A stretch of DNA of 6,416 bases, taken from NCBI GenBank assembly GCA_018109965.1, contig JAGBFE010000188.1, positions 1 to 6,416 on the forward strand, written 5' to 3'. The translations under genes were made by a program, and so were the position numbers. This document shows positions 1 to 5,838 of this stretch, one piece after another (position 1 is the first letter of the stretch; every line of letters starts with the position of its first letter). The notes below the pieces were generated by a model that did no database searches, was not told the DNA's origin, and worked only from the letters and a program-made list of their open reading frames with translations. Source of the stretch: Oscillospiraceae bacterium (GTDB lineage: Bacteria > Bacillota_A > Clostridia > Oscillospirales > Ruminococcaceae).

Positions 1-109
1 CAACTATCAGGAAACCGCAAAACCAGCAGGCATTGCTTCATCCTTCTCAACAGGTGAGTTGGATGATTTCTCCAGCATCGCAAGCGATGACGGAGATTTA
101 CCGTTTTAA
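1..109 (+). CDS. ssb: Single-stranded DNA-binding protein SSB, C-terminal end (partial)
   Basis: Only the last 35 codons are in the window; the frame is open from base 2 and stops with TAA at 107-109. The visible part is a flexible, S/T/A/Q-rich tail ending in an acidic tip with residues DDGDLPF. That tip is the hallmark of bacterial SSB: in the family, the final D-x-[LI]-P-F peptide docks partner proteins (RecQ, RecO, PriA, polymerase and others) onto SSB-coated single-stranded DNA. The OB-fold DNA-binding domain lies upstream, outside the window. The gene is followed 25 nt later by rpsR on the same strand, which matches the widespread rpsF-ssb-rpsR operon, so rpsF is expected just upstream. 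No promoter is seen between ssb and rpsR, so co-transcription is likely. The identification rests on the tail and the neighbour, and both are strong. Confidence 0.93.
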   Translation, partial: NYQETAKPAGIASSFSTGELDDFSSIASDDGDLPF

Positions 110-134
110 ATTTTGATTAGGAGGCTTATCTACC

Positions 135-389
135 ATGGAAAAAAATGATAGAGAATTTAAAGGCGGCCGTCCAGTAAGACGCAGCCGTAAAAAAGTTTGC
201 AGCTTTTGTATGGAAAAAGCTGAAACAATCGACTACAAAGACACAGCTAAGCTCAGAAAATACATCACAGAAAGAGGTAAGATTGTTCCTCGCCGTGTAA
301 CAGGTACATGTGCACAGCACCAGAGACATCTTACAACAGCTATCAAAAGAGCTCGTACAGTTGCTTTGCTGCCATACACAAACAACTAA
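135..389 (+). CDS. rpsR: 30S ribosomal protein S18, zinc-ligand (C+) form
   Basis: This 84-residue protein of normal family length is a component of the small-subunit platform, where S18 pairs with S6 beside the central domain of 16S rRNA. The family signature is clear: residues 31-57 carry IDYKD, LRKYI, ERGKI and PRRVTGT, and the C-terminal part carries AIKRART and ALLPY. C22 and C25 form a CxxC pair, and C59 with H62 forms a CxxH pair. Together they match the zinc-binding variant of S18; many bacteria have lost these ligands. The start is fixed by an AGGAGG at 119-124, 10 nt before ATG. It is the last gene of the ssb-rpsR operon and is followed 12 nt after its stop by an intrinsic terminator. 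A basic N-terminal tail (RPVRRSRKK) is typical. Zinc binding is inferred from the ligands. Confidence 0.98.
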   Translation: MEKNDREFKGGRPVRRSRKKVCSFCMEKAETIDYKDTAKLRKYITERGKIVPRRVTGTCAQHQRHLTTAIKRARTVALLPYTNN

Positions 390-401
390 TATGTGTATAC
401 T

Positions 402-430
402 AAAGGGTGGAAATTCCACCCTTTTTTATT
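402..430 (+). terminator. Rho-independent terminator of the ssb-rpsR operon
   Basis: A 9-bp perfect stem pairs AAAGGGTGG (402-410) with CCACCCTTT (416-424) around a five-base loop (411-415). It is followed directly by a T-rich run to about 430. It lies 12 nt after the rpsR stop codon and closes the operon. Confidence 0.93.
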
Positions 431-464
431 TTGTATCCAAAATATCTTTTAAACAAATCACTAC

Positions 465-506
465 AAAAAAACTCTTTTTCATCCAATTGGATAAAAAAGA
501 GTTTTT
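465..506 (-). terminator. Rho-independent terminator of the yebC-pseudokinase operon
   Basis: This is a near-perfect palindrome: 467-479 pairs with 494-506, an inner arm 481-486 pairs with 487-492, and one mismatch lies between them at 480/493. In minus-strand RNA that position is a G-U wobble, so the stem is continuous; in plus-strand RNA it is C-A and unpaired. The six A's at 465-470 give the U tract on the minus strand. The hairpin begins 6 nt after the stop codon of the PASTA protein. It could also act as a backup terminator for rpsR, since a T run lies at 502-506 on the plus strand. Confidence 0.9.
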
Positions 507-512
507 GTTGTT

Positions 513-2090
513 TTATTCAATATTTTCAGTTGATGATTCAGGTGTTGCTGTTGGTGACGGAGTAGGTGTTGAAAGCGGCTTGTCGTTTGCCACATAAACA
601 ACCAGCACATCTTCCTTGATGCTTATCTGCTCCCCTTCTCCAATACTGAGTGCCGCAACCATACCGGAGACATATTCTCTGGTCTGGTCGACATATTCCT
701 TGCGGTACATTATCCCTGCATCATCCAGTTTTCTGACTGCATCATTGTAACTTATGCCTATAAGGCCTGTCGGCACATGAACAGCCCTTGCGCCGAGACT
801 GACTGTAAGATAAACAGTGCCGCCGGGAGCGATTGTATCCCCTGCATTCGGTGACTGATCACAGATAACGCCTTCGTTATATTCATCACTGTATGCTTCC
901 AGTTTTACAAATGTGTAATCAAGCTGATAGTTGCTGTTTGAAATGACTTCAGCATAGTTTTTACCCACAAGCTTTGGCACTGCCTTTTCAACTGCAGGCT
1001 GCGACTGTGATACAGACACAGAATCACCTGTGCTTTCAGAATTTGAAGGCTGTGTGCCGATAGATTTAAAAGCCAGTATAAGCACAACAACAACCGCCAC
1101 GGCAAGAATACCATACTGAACAAGCTTTTTGCTGTTATTGTCCTGTGATTTTTTCTGACTCGGTTTAATTACAGTCGCCTTGTCATCCAGCATAAGCACA
1201 AAATCCGTTATCGAATCTATCCTGTCCTTTGGATTTTCTGCCGTTGCATATTTAAGCGTCTGAACTGCATATTTTGGAAAAATTCTGTGTATTTCTTTAG
1301 CATTCAGAGCATCTTTAACAAGTTTTTTCCCTGTAACAGCATAATATATCAGACTTGCTATTGCATATATGTCTGTGTAACTTCCCTGAAATCTGTCAGA
1401 ATAATACTGCTCCGGTGCAGAAAAGCCTTCATACAGCTGGTATGCTATATGTTCATTTTTTGTTCTCAGGTCCTGAATTGCAAACCCTGTGAGCATAACC
1501 GTATTTTCCGGTGTGATAATGACAGTTTCATCGCTTATTCCGCCATGATGTATGTTAAAACGGGATAATTGCCCAAGCAACGAAAAAACATCATTTAAAA
1601 GCCAGCGGATTTCCTTAAAAGTAAACGGTTTTCCCCTTTTGATAAGCGTCTGTGCCAATGATGTGCCTTTAACATTCTGCATAACTGCATAGGCTGTTTT
1701 GTTTTCGCTGAAAACATCATATATCTTGGGCATTGCAGGACTGTCAATTTTTTGCAGTGTACGGTAAAGTTCGGTAAAATCCATAAGCAGATTTTTAAAC
1801 AGCACCTGTTTTGCGGGCTGCACTGCAACCTCGCAGTCATTGCGCGGCGCAACAAGTGTGACAGGCAAAAATTCCTTTATCACTACCCTTTTCTGGCTTT
1901 TTGTATCAAAGCAAAAGTAGGTTGTGCCTTCACCGTCAACTGCCAGCACATTGCCGACAACATAATCTCTGAGCTTTGTGCCGTATGGCAATGTACCTGA
2001 TATTGTGTTGATATCCTGCTGTGGAAATCCGCACCAGACACATTTGTCTGCATTATTCAATTGTCTTCCGCAAAAAATACAGTCAGACAT
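513..2090 (-). CDS. Membrane PASTA pseudokinase with N-terminal zinc ribbon
   Basis: A 525-residue protein. A zinc ribbon (C4, C7, C17, C20) is followed by a kinase-like domain (about 40-302), a K/S/N-rich linker, one transmembrane helix (about 323-342), an S-rich spacer, two PASTA repeats (about 371-431 and 438-500) and a P/T/S-rich tail. The kinase-like part keeps the VVIKEF segment with the ATP-site lysine (K72), the GFSAPEQY segment VIII (222-229), the SYTDIY segment IX (D240) and R290. It resembles the bacterial IKEF/YFP kinase group. The catalytic residues are gone: HRD reads H182-G-G, the loop asparagine is T189, DFG reads G202-F-A, and the glycine loop reads AVDGEG. The topology implies a cytoplasmic N-terminus and external PASTA domains, which in the family bind muropeptides or lipid II. 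The start has GGAG at 2100-2103. It lies 17 nt after yebC and is co-transcribed. Loss of catalysis is predicted, not shown; a scaffold or regulator role is inferred. Confidence 0.9.
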   Translation of the reverse strand: MSDCIFCGRQLNNADKCVWCGFPQQDINTISGTLPYGTKLRDYVVGNVLAVDGEGTTYFCFDTKSQKRVVIKEFLPVTLVAPRNDCEVAVQPAKQVLFKNLLMDFTELYRTLQKIDSPAMPKIYDVFSENKTAYAVMQNVKGTSLAQTLIKRGKPFTFKEIRWLLNDVFSLLGQLSRFNIHHGGISDETVIITPENTVMLTGFAIQDLRTKNEHIAYQLYEGFSAPEQYYSDRFQGSYTDIYAIASLIYYAVTGKKLVKDALNAKEIHRIFPKYAVQTLKYATAENPKDRIDSITDFVLMLDDKATVIKPSQKKSQDNNSKKLVQYGILAVAVVVVLILAFKSIGTQPSNSESTGDSVSVSQSQPAVEKAVPKLVGKNYAEVISNSNYQLDYTFVKLEAYSDEYNEGVICDQSPNAGDTIAPGGTVYLTVSLGARAVHVPTGLIGISYNDAVRKLDDAGIMYRKEYVDQTREYVSGMVAALSIGEGEQISIKEDVLVVYVANDKPLSTPTPSPTATPESSTENIE

Positions 2091-2107
2091 CTAAAAATTC
2101 TCCAAAA

Positions 2108-2851
2108 TTAAAGTTCAGGCAGATCCTCTGTGTTTTCAAGGTTGTTGTAAACGTTCTGAACATCGTCGTCTTCATCAAGAGCATCGAAGAACAGTGCAAG
2201 TTTGCGCAGTGCTTCTTCATCTTCAACCTTTGTATAGTTGTTTGGCACTTTGCTTGCTTCAGCGCTTGTTACATTGTAGCCCATTTCTCTGAGAGCATTT
2301 GCAACATTGCCAACCTGGGATGGGTCTGTTTCAAATTCGATGATGCCTTCTTCTTCAAATGAAACATCGTTTGCACCTGCTTCCATGCAAGCTTCAAGTG
2401 CTTTTTCTTCATCAACGTTTTCTTCTTCGCATACGATGATACCTTTGTCTTCAAACATAAAGGAAACGCAGCCGCTTGTACCAAGGTTGCCGCCAAATTT
2501 ATCAAAATAGTGACGAACGTTGGATGCTGTTCTGTTTCTGTTGTCGGAAAGGCATTCTACGATAACTGCAATACCGCTGTGACCGTAGCCTTCATATACG
2601 ATGCTTTCGTATGATGTTTTATCATCGCCTTCAGCTTTTTTGATTGCACGCATAAGGTTGTCCTGCGGTACGTTTGCAGCACGGCCTTTTGCAAGCAGGT
2701 CACGAAGACGTGAGTTGTTGTTTGGGTCTGTGCCGCCTTCTTTAACAGCTACAGAAATTTCTCTTGCAAGTTTTGTAAAAACTTTTGCTCTTGCAGCGTC
2801 GTTAGCGCCTTTTTTTCTTTTGATTGTACTCCACTTTGAATGTCCTGACAT
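2108..2851 (-). CDS. yebC: YebC/TACO1 family (DUF28) protein
   Basis: A 247-residue protein of usual family length. The N-terminal signature MSGHSKWSTIKRKKG (1-15) is followed by AKVFTKLAREI (22-32), DPNNNSRLR (42-50), YEGYG (86-90) and ECLSDNRNRT (99-108), all diagnostic of the YebC/TACO1 family. The C-terminal part is strongly acidic (DALDEDDD near 223-230). Family members were long annotated as transcriptional regulators (PmpR-like). More recent work places bacterial YebC and mitochondrial TACO1 at the ribosome, where they ease stalling on proline-rich stretches, so the old label should be used with care. The start is set by AGGAG (complement of 2861-2865), 9 nt before ATG. It is the first gene of an operon with the PASTA pseudokinase 17 nt downstream and has a strong promoter at 2924-2952. 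In many bacteria yebC neighbours ruvC; here it does not. Confidence 0.97.
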   Translation of the reverse strand: MSGHSKWSTIKRKKGANDAARAKVFTKLAREISVAVKEGGTDPNNNSRLRDLLAKGRAANVPQDNLMRAIKKAEGDDKTSYESIVYEGYGHSGIAVIVECLSDNRNRTASNVRHYFDKFGGNLGTSGCVSFMFEDKGIIVCEEENVDEEKALEACMEAGANDVSFEEEGIIEFETDPSQVGNVANALREMGYNVTSAEASKVPNNYTKVEDEEALRKLALFFDALDEDDDVQNVYNNLENTEDLPEL

Positions 2852-2923
2852 TTTGAGTATCTCCTATATTTTAAATTTTATATATTTCCATTTATAGCCA
2901 TTAACAGCTATACTCCAAATTAC

Positions 2924-2952
2924 ATTATATCATATTATTTTCTGATTGACAA
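2924..2952 (-). promoter_or_regulatory. Vegetative-type promoter of yebC operon
   Basis: Read on the minus strand, TTGTCA (2947-2952) is separated by 17 nt from a perfect TATAAT (2924-2929). The TATAAT is preceded by TGA, which makes an extended -10 element. It lies about 73 nt upstream of the yebC start codon. This is the best housekeeping-sigma match in the window. The transcription start is inferred, not measured. Confidence 0.8.
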
Positions 2953-2970
2953 ACACTAATATTGTTTTTA

Positions 2971-3010
2971 TTGACTTGTTTTGAATATTTTTTGATATGC
3001 TGTTTATACT
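2971..3010 (+). promoter_or_regulatory. Candidate promoter of the 37-codon gene
   Basis: Two overlapping solutions are visible. TTGACT (2971-2976) lies 19 nt from TATGCT (2996-3001), which is preceded by TGA as an extended -10. Alternatively TTGAAT (2981-2986) lies 18 nt from TATACT (3005-3010). Either would start transcription 15-30 nt before the ribosome binding site. It diverges from the yebC promoter; the facing -35 elements are about 18 nt apart. Confidence 0.55.
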
Positions 3011-3016
3011 AAATCC

Positions 3017-3027
3017 AGAAAGGGGTG
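3017..3027 (+). promoter_or_regulatory. Ribosome binding site that fixes the 37-codon gene start
   Basis: AGAAAGGGGTG closely follows the anti-anti-SD sequence (AGAAAGGAGGTG with one base missing). It ends its G run 9 nt before the ATG at 3035, which supports real translation of the short frame. Confidence 0.75.
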
Positions 3028-3034
3028 TTGCACC

Positions 3035-3148
3035 ATGGCTAAAAACAAAAATCAGAACAGAAGCGAAAACAAAAACAACGAACAGCAGAATAAACAGGAA
3101 CAGCAGAGCAAGCAGGAAAATCAGCAGAAAAGCCAGAACAGACGATAA
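3035..3148 (+). CDS. Small hydrophilic N/Q/K-rich protein, 37 residues, unknown function
   Basis: This short gene has a promoter-like sequence, a good ribosome binding site, ATG, TAA and its own terminator. The peptide begins MAKNKNQNRSENKNNEQ and contains 10 Q, 9 N, 6 K, 4 E, 3 R, 3 S, plus M1 and A2. No hydrophobic or aromatic residue follows A2. Residues 17-28 are two copies of a QQxKQE hexapeptide, encoded by 18-nt units that match at 15 of 18 bases. All ten glutamines use CAG. It is predicted to be soluble and disordered (net charge about +5), with no signal peptide or membrane helix. It is not recognised as a known family. Its composition recalls gamma-type small acid-soluble spore proteins and other tiny spore-associated peptides of Bacillota, but the diagnostic SASP repeats are absent. 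It lies between the divergent yebC operon and the convergent sugar operon and appears monocistronic. Confidence 0.72.
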   Translation: MAKNKNQNRSENKNNEQQNKQEQQSKQENQQKSQNRR

Positions 3149-3177
3149 TATCTGAACAATCTGTTATTCTAAAATAA

Positions 3178-3227
3178 AAAAGCAAGTTTGGGTGAAATTC
3201 AGCCAAGCTTGCTTTTGCTTTTATTTT
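3178..3227 (+). terminator. Bidirectional terminator between the 37-codon gene and the sugar operon
   Basis: The stem 3178-3191 pairs with 3203-3216 (14 bp, one wobble), with a further short inner pairing at 3193-3201. T-rich DNA (3213-3227) follows on the plus strand. The wobble at 3187/3207 is G-U in plus-strand RNA but A-C in minus-strand RNA, so the structure is best in the 37-codon transcript. The A run at 3171-3180 supplies a U tract for the opposite direction, so it probably also ends the phosphoglycosyl transferase transcript, whose stop codon overlaps its edge. Confidence 0.9.
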
Positions 3228-3810
3228 ACTGTCTGCCTTCTTTGATGCCGTCAGCTTTGAGAACACTTGTAATTGTTCCAAAAAAGATTTTTACATCGTT
3301 TTTAAATGAAATATCTTTTACATAATCACCGTCATATTTTGCTTTGATATCAATAGGCAGCTCATCACGGCCCATAATCTGTGCCAGGCCTGTAAGTCCC
3401 GGGCGCACATCATTTGCGCCGTACTTGTCACGCTCTGCAATAAGGTCAAACTGATTCCACAGTGCAGGACGCGGACCTATGATGCTCATTTCGCCCTTGA
3501 ATATGTTAAATATCTGCGGCAGCTCATCCAGGCTGGATTTGCGCAGAAATCTGCCGATTTTTGTAATTTTGCTTGCAGGGTCAGCCAACAGGTGTGTAGG
3601 TACATCCTTTGGCACGTCCGCATACATTGTGCGGAATTTCAAAATTTCAAAATGAGTTTTGTCCTTTCCCACCCTTTTCTGTTTAAAAAGCACAGGACCC
3701 TTGCTGTCAATTTTTATAAGAATTGCCAGCAGCAACAGTACAGGTGAAAGCACAACTATTGCTCCAAGAGACAAAACAATATCAAAAAATCTTTTAATAT
3801 ACTGATACAT
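3226..3810 (-). CDS. PglC-type polyprenyl-phosphate phosphoglycosyl transferase (bacterial sugar transferase)
   Basis: This 194-residue protein has the length of the minimal monotopic phosphoglycosyl transferases. The family moves a sugar 1-phosphate from a UDP-sugar to undecaprenyl phosphate on the inner membrane face, the first membrane step of many surface glycans. Visible signature: KRFFD (6-10), one hydrophobic re-entrant helix (about 11-33) with the S22-P23 break, KFRTM (58-62), the catalytic D95-E96 pair in SLDELPQIFN, GPRP (112-115) and RPGLTG (136-141). It lacks the long N-terminal membrane part of WbaP/WcaJ enzymes. The start has GGAG 7 nt upstream (complement of 3818-3821). It follows the 4,6-dehydratase gene by 17 nt, so its substrate is probably the product of that pathway, such as a UDP-6-deoxy-HexNAc derivative. 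The exact sugar cannot be read from sequence. Confidence 0.95.
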   Translation of the reverse strand: MYQYIKRFFDIVLSLGAIVVLSPVLLLLAILIKIDSKGPVLFKQKRVGKDKTHFEILKFRTMYADVPKDVPTHLLADPASKITKIGRFLRKSSLDELPQIFNIFKGEMSIIGPRPALWNQFDLIAERDKYGANDVRPGLTGLAQIMGRDELPIDIKAKYDGDYVKDISFKNDVKIFFGTITSVLKADGIKEGRQ

Positions 3811-3827
3811 AACTTTTCTCCGCTATG

Positions 3828-5714
3828 TCAATGATAATCAATAACTTCATGATTGAAGGTTGGCACCATTGCCTTGATTTTTTCCATAAGCTTTTCGCTG
3901 TTGTTTTCGTACGCAACAGCTTTAAGCTCAAGCAGGTCGGTAAAGAAACGGGACGCATCCATTTTAAGCGGTGAACCGATGAAAATTTTGTTGTTGTCGG
4001 TTTTGCGCAGTCCTTCTTCGTCCATAAGCAGTTCTTCGTAAAGTTTTTCACCCGGTCTTAAGCCAGTAAACACAATGTCGATATCCTTGTAAGGGATAAG
4101 ACCCGACATTTTGATAAGGTTTTCTGCCAATGTGACAATTTTTACCGGTTCGCCCATATCCAGAACAAATATTTCACCGCTCTTGTTGCTGATAGCACCT
4201 GCCTGGAGCACAAGGGAAACTGCCTCCGGAATAGTCATAAAGTAACGGATAACTTCCTTGTCTGTTACTGTAAGCGGACCGCCCTCTGCCAGCTGTTCCT
4301 TAAACAGTGGAATAACAGAACCGTTGGAACCAAGCACATTGCCAAAACGCACTGCCGCAAAGGTTGTTGAACCCTCGGTGTTTTCGGCTATATTCTGGAT
4401 AATCATTTCACAGATACGTTTGGTTGCCCCCATTACATTGGTAGGATTAACCGCCTTGTCGGTAGAAATAAGCACAAACTTTTCTACATTGTATTTTTCT
4501 GCACAGAGTGCGCAGTTGTATGTGCCGAAAACATTGTTTTTAACTGCCTCTTCCGGCGCATCCTCCATAAGCGGAACGTGCTTGTGAGCTGCAGCATGGA
4601 ACACTACATCCGGTCTGAGTTCATTGAACAGGTCATCAATCTTTTTGGTGTCACGCACCGATGCAATGCGCACATCCAGGTCAAGCTTTTTGCCAAACTT
4701 GCGTTTGAGTTCCTGCTGGATGGAATAGGCACTGTTTTCATATATATCAACAATAATAAGCTTTTTAGGTCTGAAACCTGCAATCTGGCGGCACAATTCG
4801 CTGCCTATGGAGCCACCGCCGCCTGTGACCATAATGGTTTTGTCATTGAGGAAATTGAGTGCTTCATCTGCAAGGACAATAGGCTCACGGCCAAGAAGGT
4901 CTTCAACTTTTACATCTGTGATACGGGACAGAATATCCTCGTCATCTTTAATGATTTTAACGATGTCCGGCAGCATACGGATGTTGCAGTCGGTTGATGA
5001 ACAGATATCCAGAATACGCTTTTTGTTCTGGCTGCTGAGGGTTGGAATTGCAATAAGGATTGTTTCTATCTGACACTGTTTTACAAGGGCAGGTATATCC
5101 TCGGTTGTACCCATAACATGAACGCCCATAAGATTGCGGCCAACCTTGTTTTTGTCATCATCCACAGCACAGATAACGTTCATTTCTTTTGTAGGGTTTT
5201 TATTTATTTCGTGAAGCAGTGTGCTTGCCGCATCCCCTGCACCTACAACCAGCACACGACGGCGTTTTTTGCCTTTGCGGTTTATTTTGGTGTTTCGGTA
5301 CATACGGTAAATCAAACGGATGTACAGTGTAAAGGTTGTTGCAAACATTGCAGAAAGCACATATACACTGCGCGGAAATCTTCTTTCGTTAAACAGCACC
5401 AGTGTCATGCAGACAAAGATTGCTGTTGCCACAAGGGATGACCGCAGACATTTGAAAATTTCAACAATTTCAGCATAACGCCACAAACTGTCATACATAC
5501 CTGTGGTTATAAATATAATTACAAAACAGGATACAAACAGAAAACAGCTTGAAACCATAAGGCTGAAATATGCTTCCATATCCGCTCTGCCTGAAATAAG
5601 CACCCAGGTAAGAGAGTATGCCACAGCAATCACAAACACGTCCGCCATAAGCAGCAGTGTCCTGCGGTTTTTGGATAAGAATCTGGAAAAATGAGATTTT
5701 ATATATTCAGACAT
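3828..5714 (-). CDS. Membrane UDP-sugar 4,6-dehydratase, PglF/WbpM/CapD family
   Basis: This 628-residue protein has full family architecture. About four N-terminal membrane helices (within 20-136) are followed by a first Rossmann domain with VLVVGAGDAAS (154-164) and then the catalytic SDR domain. The latter has TGGGGSIGS (297-305) for NAD(P) binding, HAAAHKHVP (373-381) and STDKAVNP (417-424). The SDR tyrosine is replaced by M428, four residues before K432 (MGATK), as is characteristic of the long WbpM/PglF dehydratases. RFGNVLGSNGSV (456-467) and GLRPGEKLYEE (551-561) complete the signature. Family members convert UDP-GlcNAc to the 4-keto-6-deoxy sugar at the membrane, which feeds QuiNAc, FucNAc or bacillosamine. 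The start is set by AGGAG 6 nt upstream (complement of 5721-5725). It is the first gene of a two-gene operon with the phosphoglycosyl transferase. CapD-like names are common, but the enzyme should not be confused with the CapD capsule transpeptidase. Confidence 0.96.
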   Translation of the reverse strand: MSEYIKSHFSRFLSKNRRTLLLMADVFVIAVAYSLTWVLISGRADMEAYFSLMVSSCFLFVSCFVIIFITTGMYDSLWRYAEIVEIFKCLRSSLVATAIFVCMTLVLFNERRFPRSVYVLSAMFATTFTLYIRLIYRMYRNTKINRKGKKRRRVLVVGAGDAASTLLHEINKNPTKEMNVICAVDDDKNKVGRNLMGVHVMGTTEDIPALVKQCQIETILIAIPTLSSQNKKRILDICSSTDCNIRMLPDIVKIIKDDEDILSRITDVKVEDLLGREPIVLADEALNFLNDKTIMVTGGGGSIGSELCRQIAGFRPKKLIIVDIYENSAYSIQQELKRKFGKKLDLDVRIASVRDTKKIDDLFNELRPDVVFHAAAHKHVPLMEDAPEEAVKNNVFGTYNCALCAEKYNVEKFVLISTDKAVNPTNVMGATKRICEMIIQNIAENTEGSTTFAAVRFGNVLGSNGSVIPLFKEQLAEGGPLTVTDKEVIRYFMTIPEAVSLVLQAGAISNKSGEIFVLDMGEPVKIVTLAENLIKMSGLIPYKDIDIVFTGLRPGEKLYEELLMDEEGLRKTDNNKIFIGSPLKMDASRFFTDLLELKAVAYENNSEKLMEKIKAMVPTFNHEVIDYH

Positions 5715-5748
5715 ATCCGTCTCCTGAAAATTCTTTTTAATCTATATA

Positions 5749-5777
5749 ATTTTACACCATTTTACATCAATAATCAA
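5749..5777 (-). promoter_or_regulatory. Candidate promoter of the dehydratase-transferase operon
   Basis: On the minus strand, TTGATT (5772-5777) is separated by 17 nt from TAAAAT (5749-5754), 34 nt before the start codon. The match is moderate (4/6 and 5/6). A nearby alternative is TTGATG with TATAGA at an 18-nt spacing. The surrounding DNA is very AT-rich, so chance matches are possible. Confidence 0.5.
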
Positions 5778-5838
5778 TTAAAAACACAAAAAATCACATT
5801 TGTACAGGATAACATTTATTATTATATGCAATTTGAAA

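Noticed and set aside
126..419. 97-codon open frame on the minus strand over rpsR
   Set aside because: It lies wholly opposite a conserved ribosomal protein gene, has no ribosome binding site at its start, and gives a Cys/Phe-rich product typical of an antisense shadow.
515..577. Proline/threonine-rich C-terminal tail of the PASTA protein as a target for relief of stalling by the co-operonic YebC
   Set aside because: The tail alternates P with T/S and has no run of consecutive prolines, which is the type of sequence linked to ribosome stalling. The connection is not supported.
2931..2937. CATATTA, a possible sporulation sigma-G -10 element upstream of the small gene
   Set aside because: No matching -35 was found 17-18 nt upstream, and it lies about 100 nt before the start codon in AT-rich DNA. 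A chance match is likely.
3039..3281. 80-codon minus-strand frame across the small gene and the terminator
   Set aside because: It runs through the shared terminator hairpin and reads the T-poor small gene backwards, giving an F/C/S-rich string. It has no conserved motif and starts inside the phosphoglycosyl transferase gene.
4578..4997. 139-codon plus-strand frame inside the dehydratase gene
   Set aside because: It is opposite the most conserved SDR region of a full-length enzyme. Codon pattern and conservation belong to the minus strand.
5778..5838. AT-rich stretch between the dehydratase promoter and prfC terminator as a small RNA or operator
   Set aside because: No stable hairpin, repeat or convincing promoter was seen; it is plain intergenic DNA.
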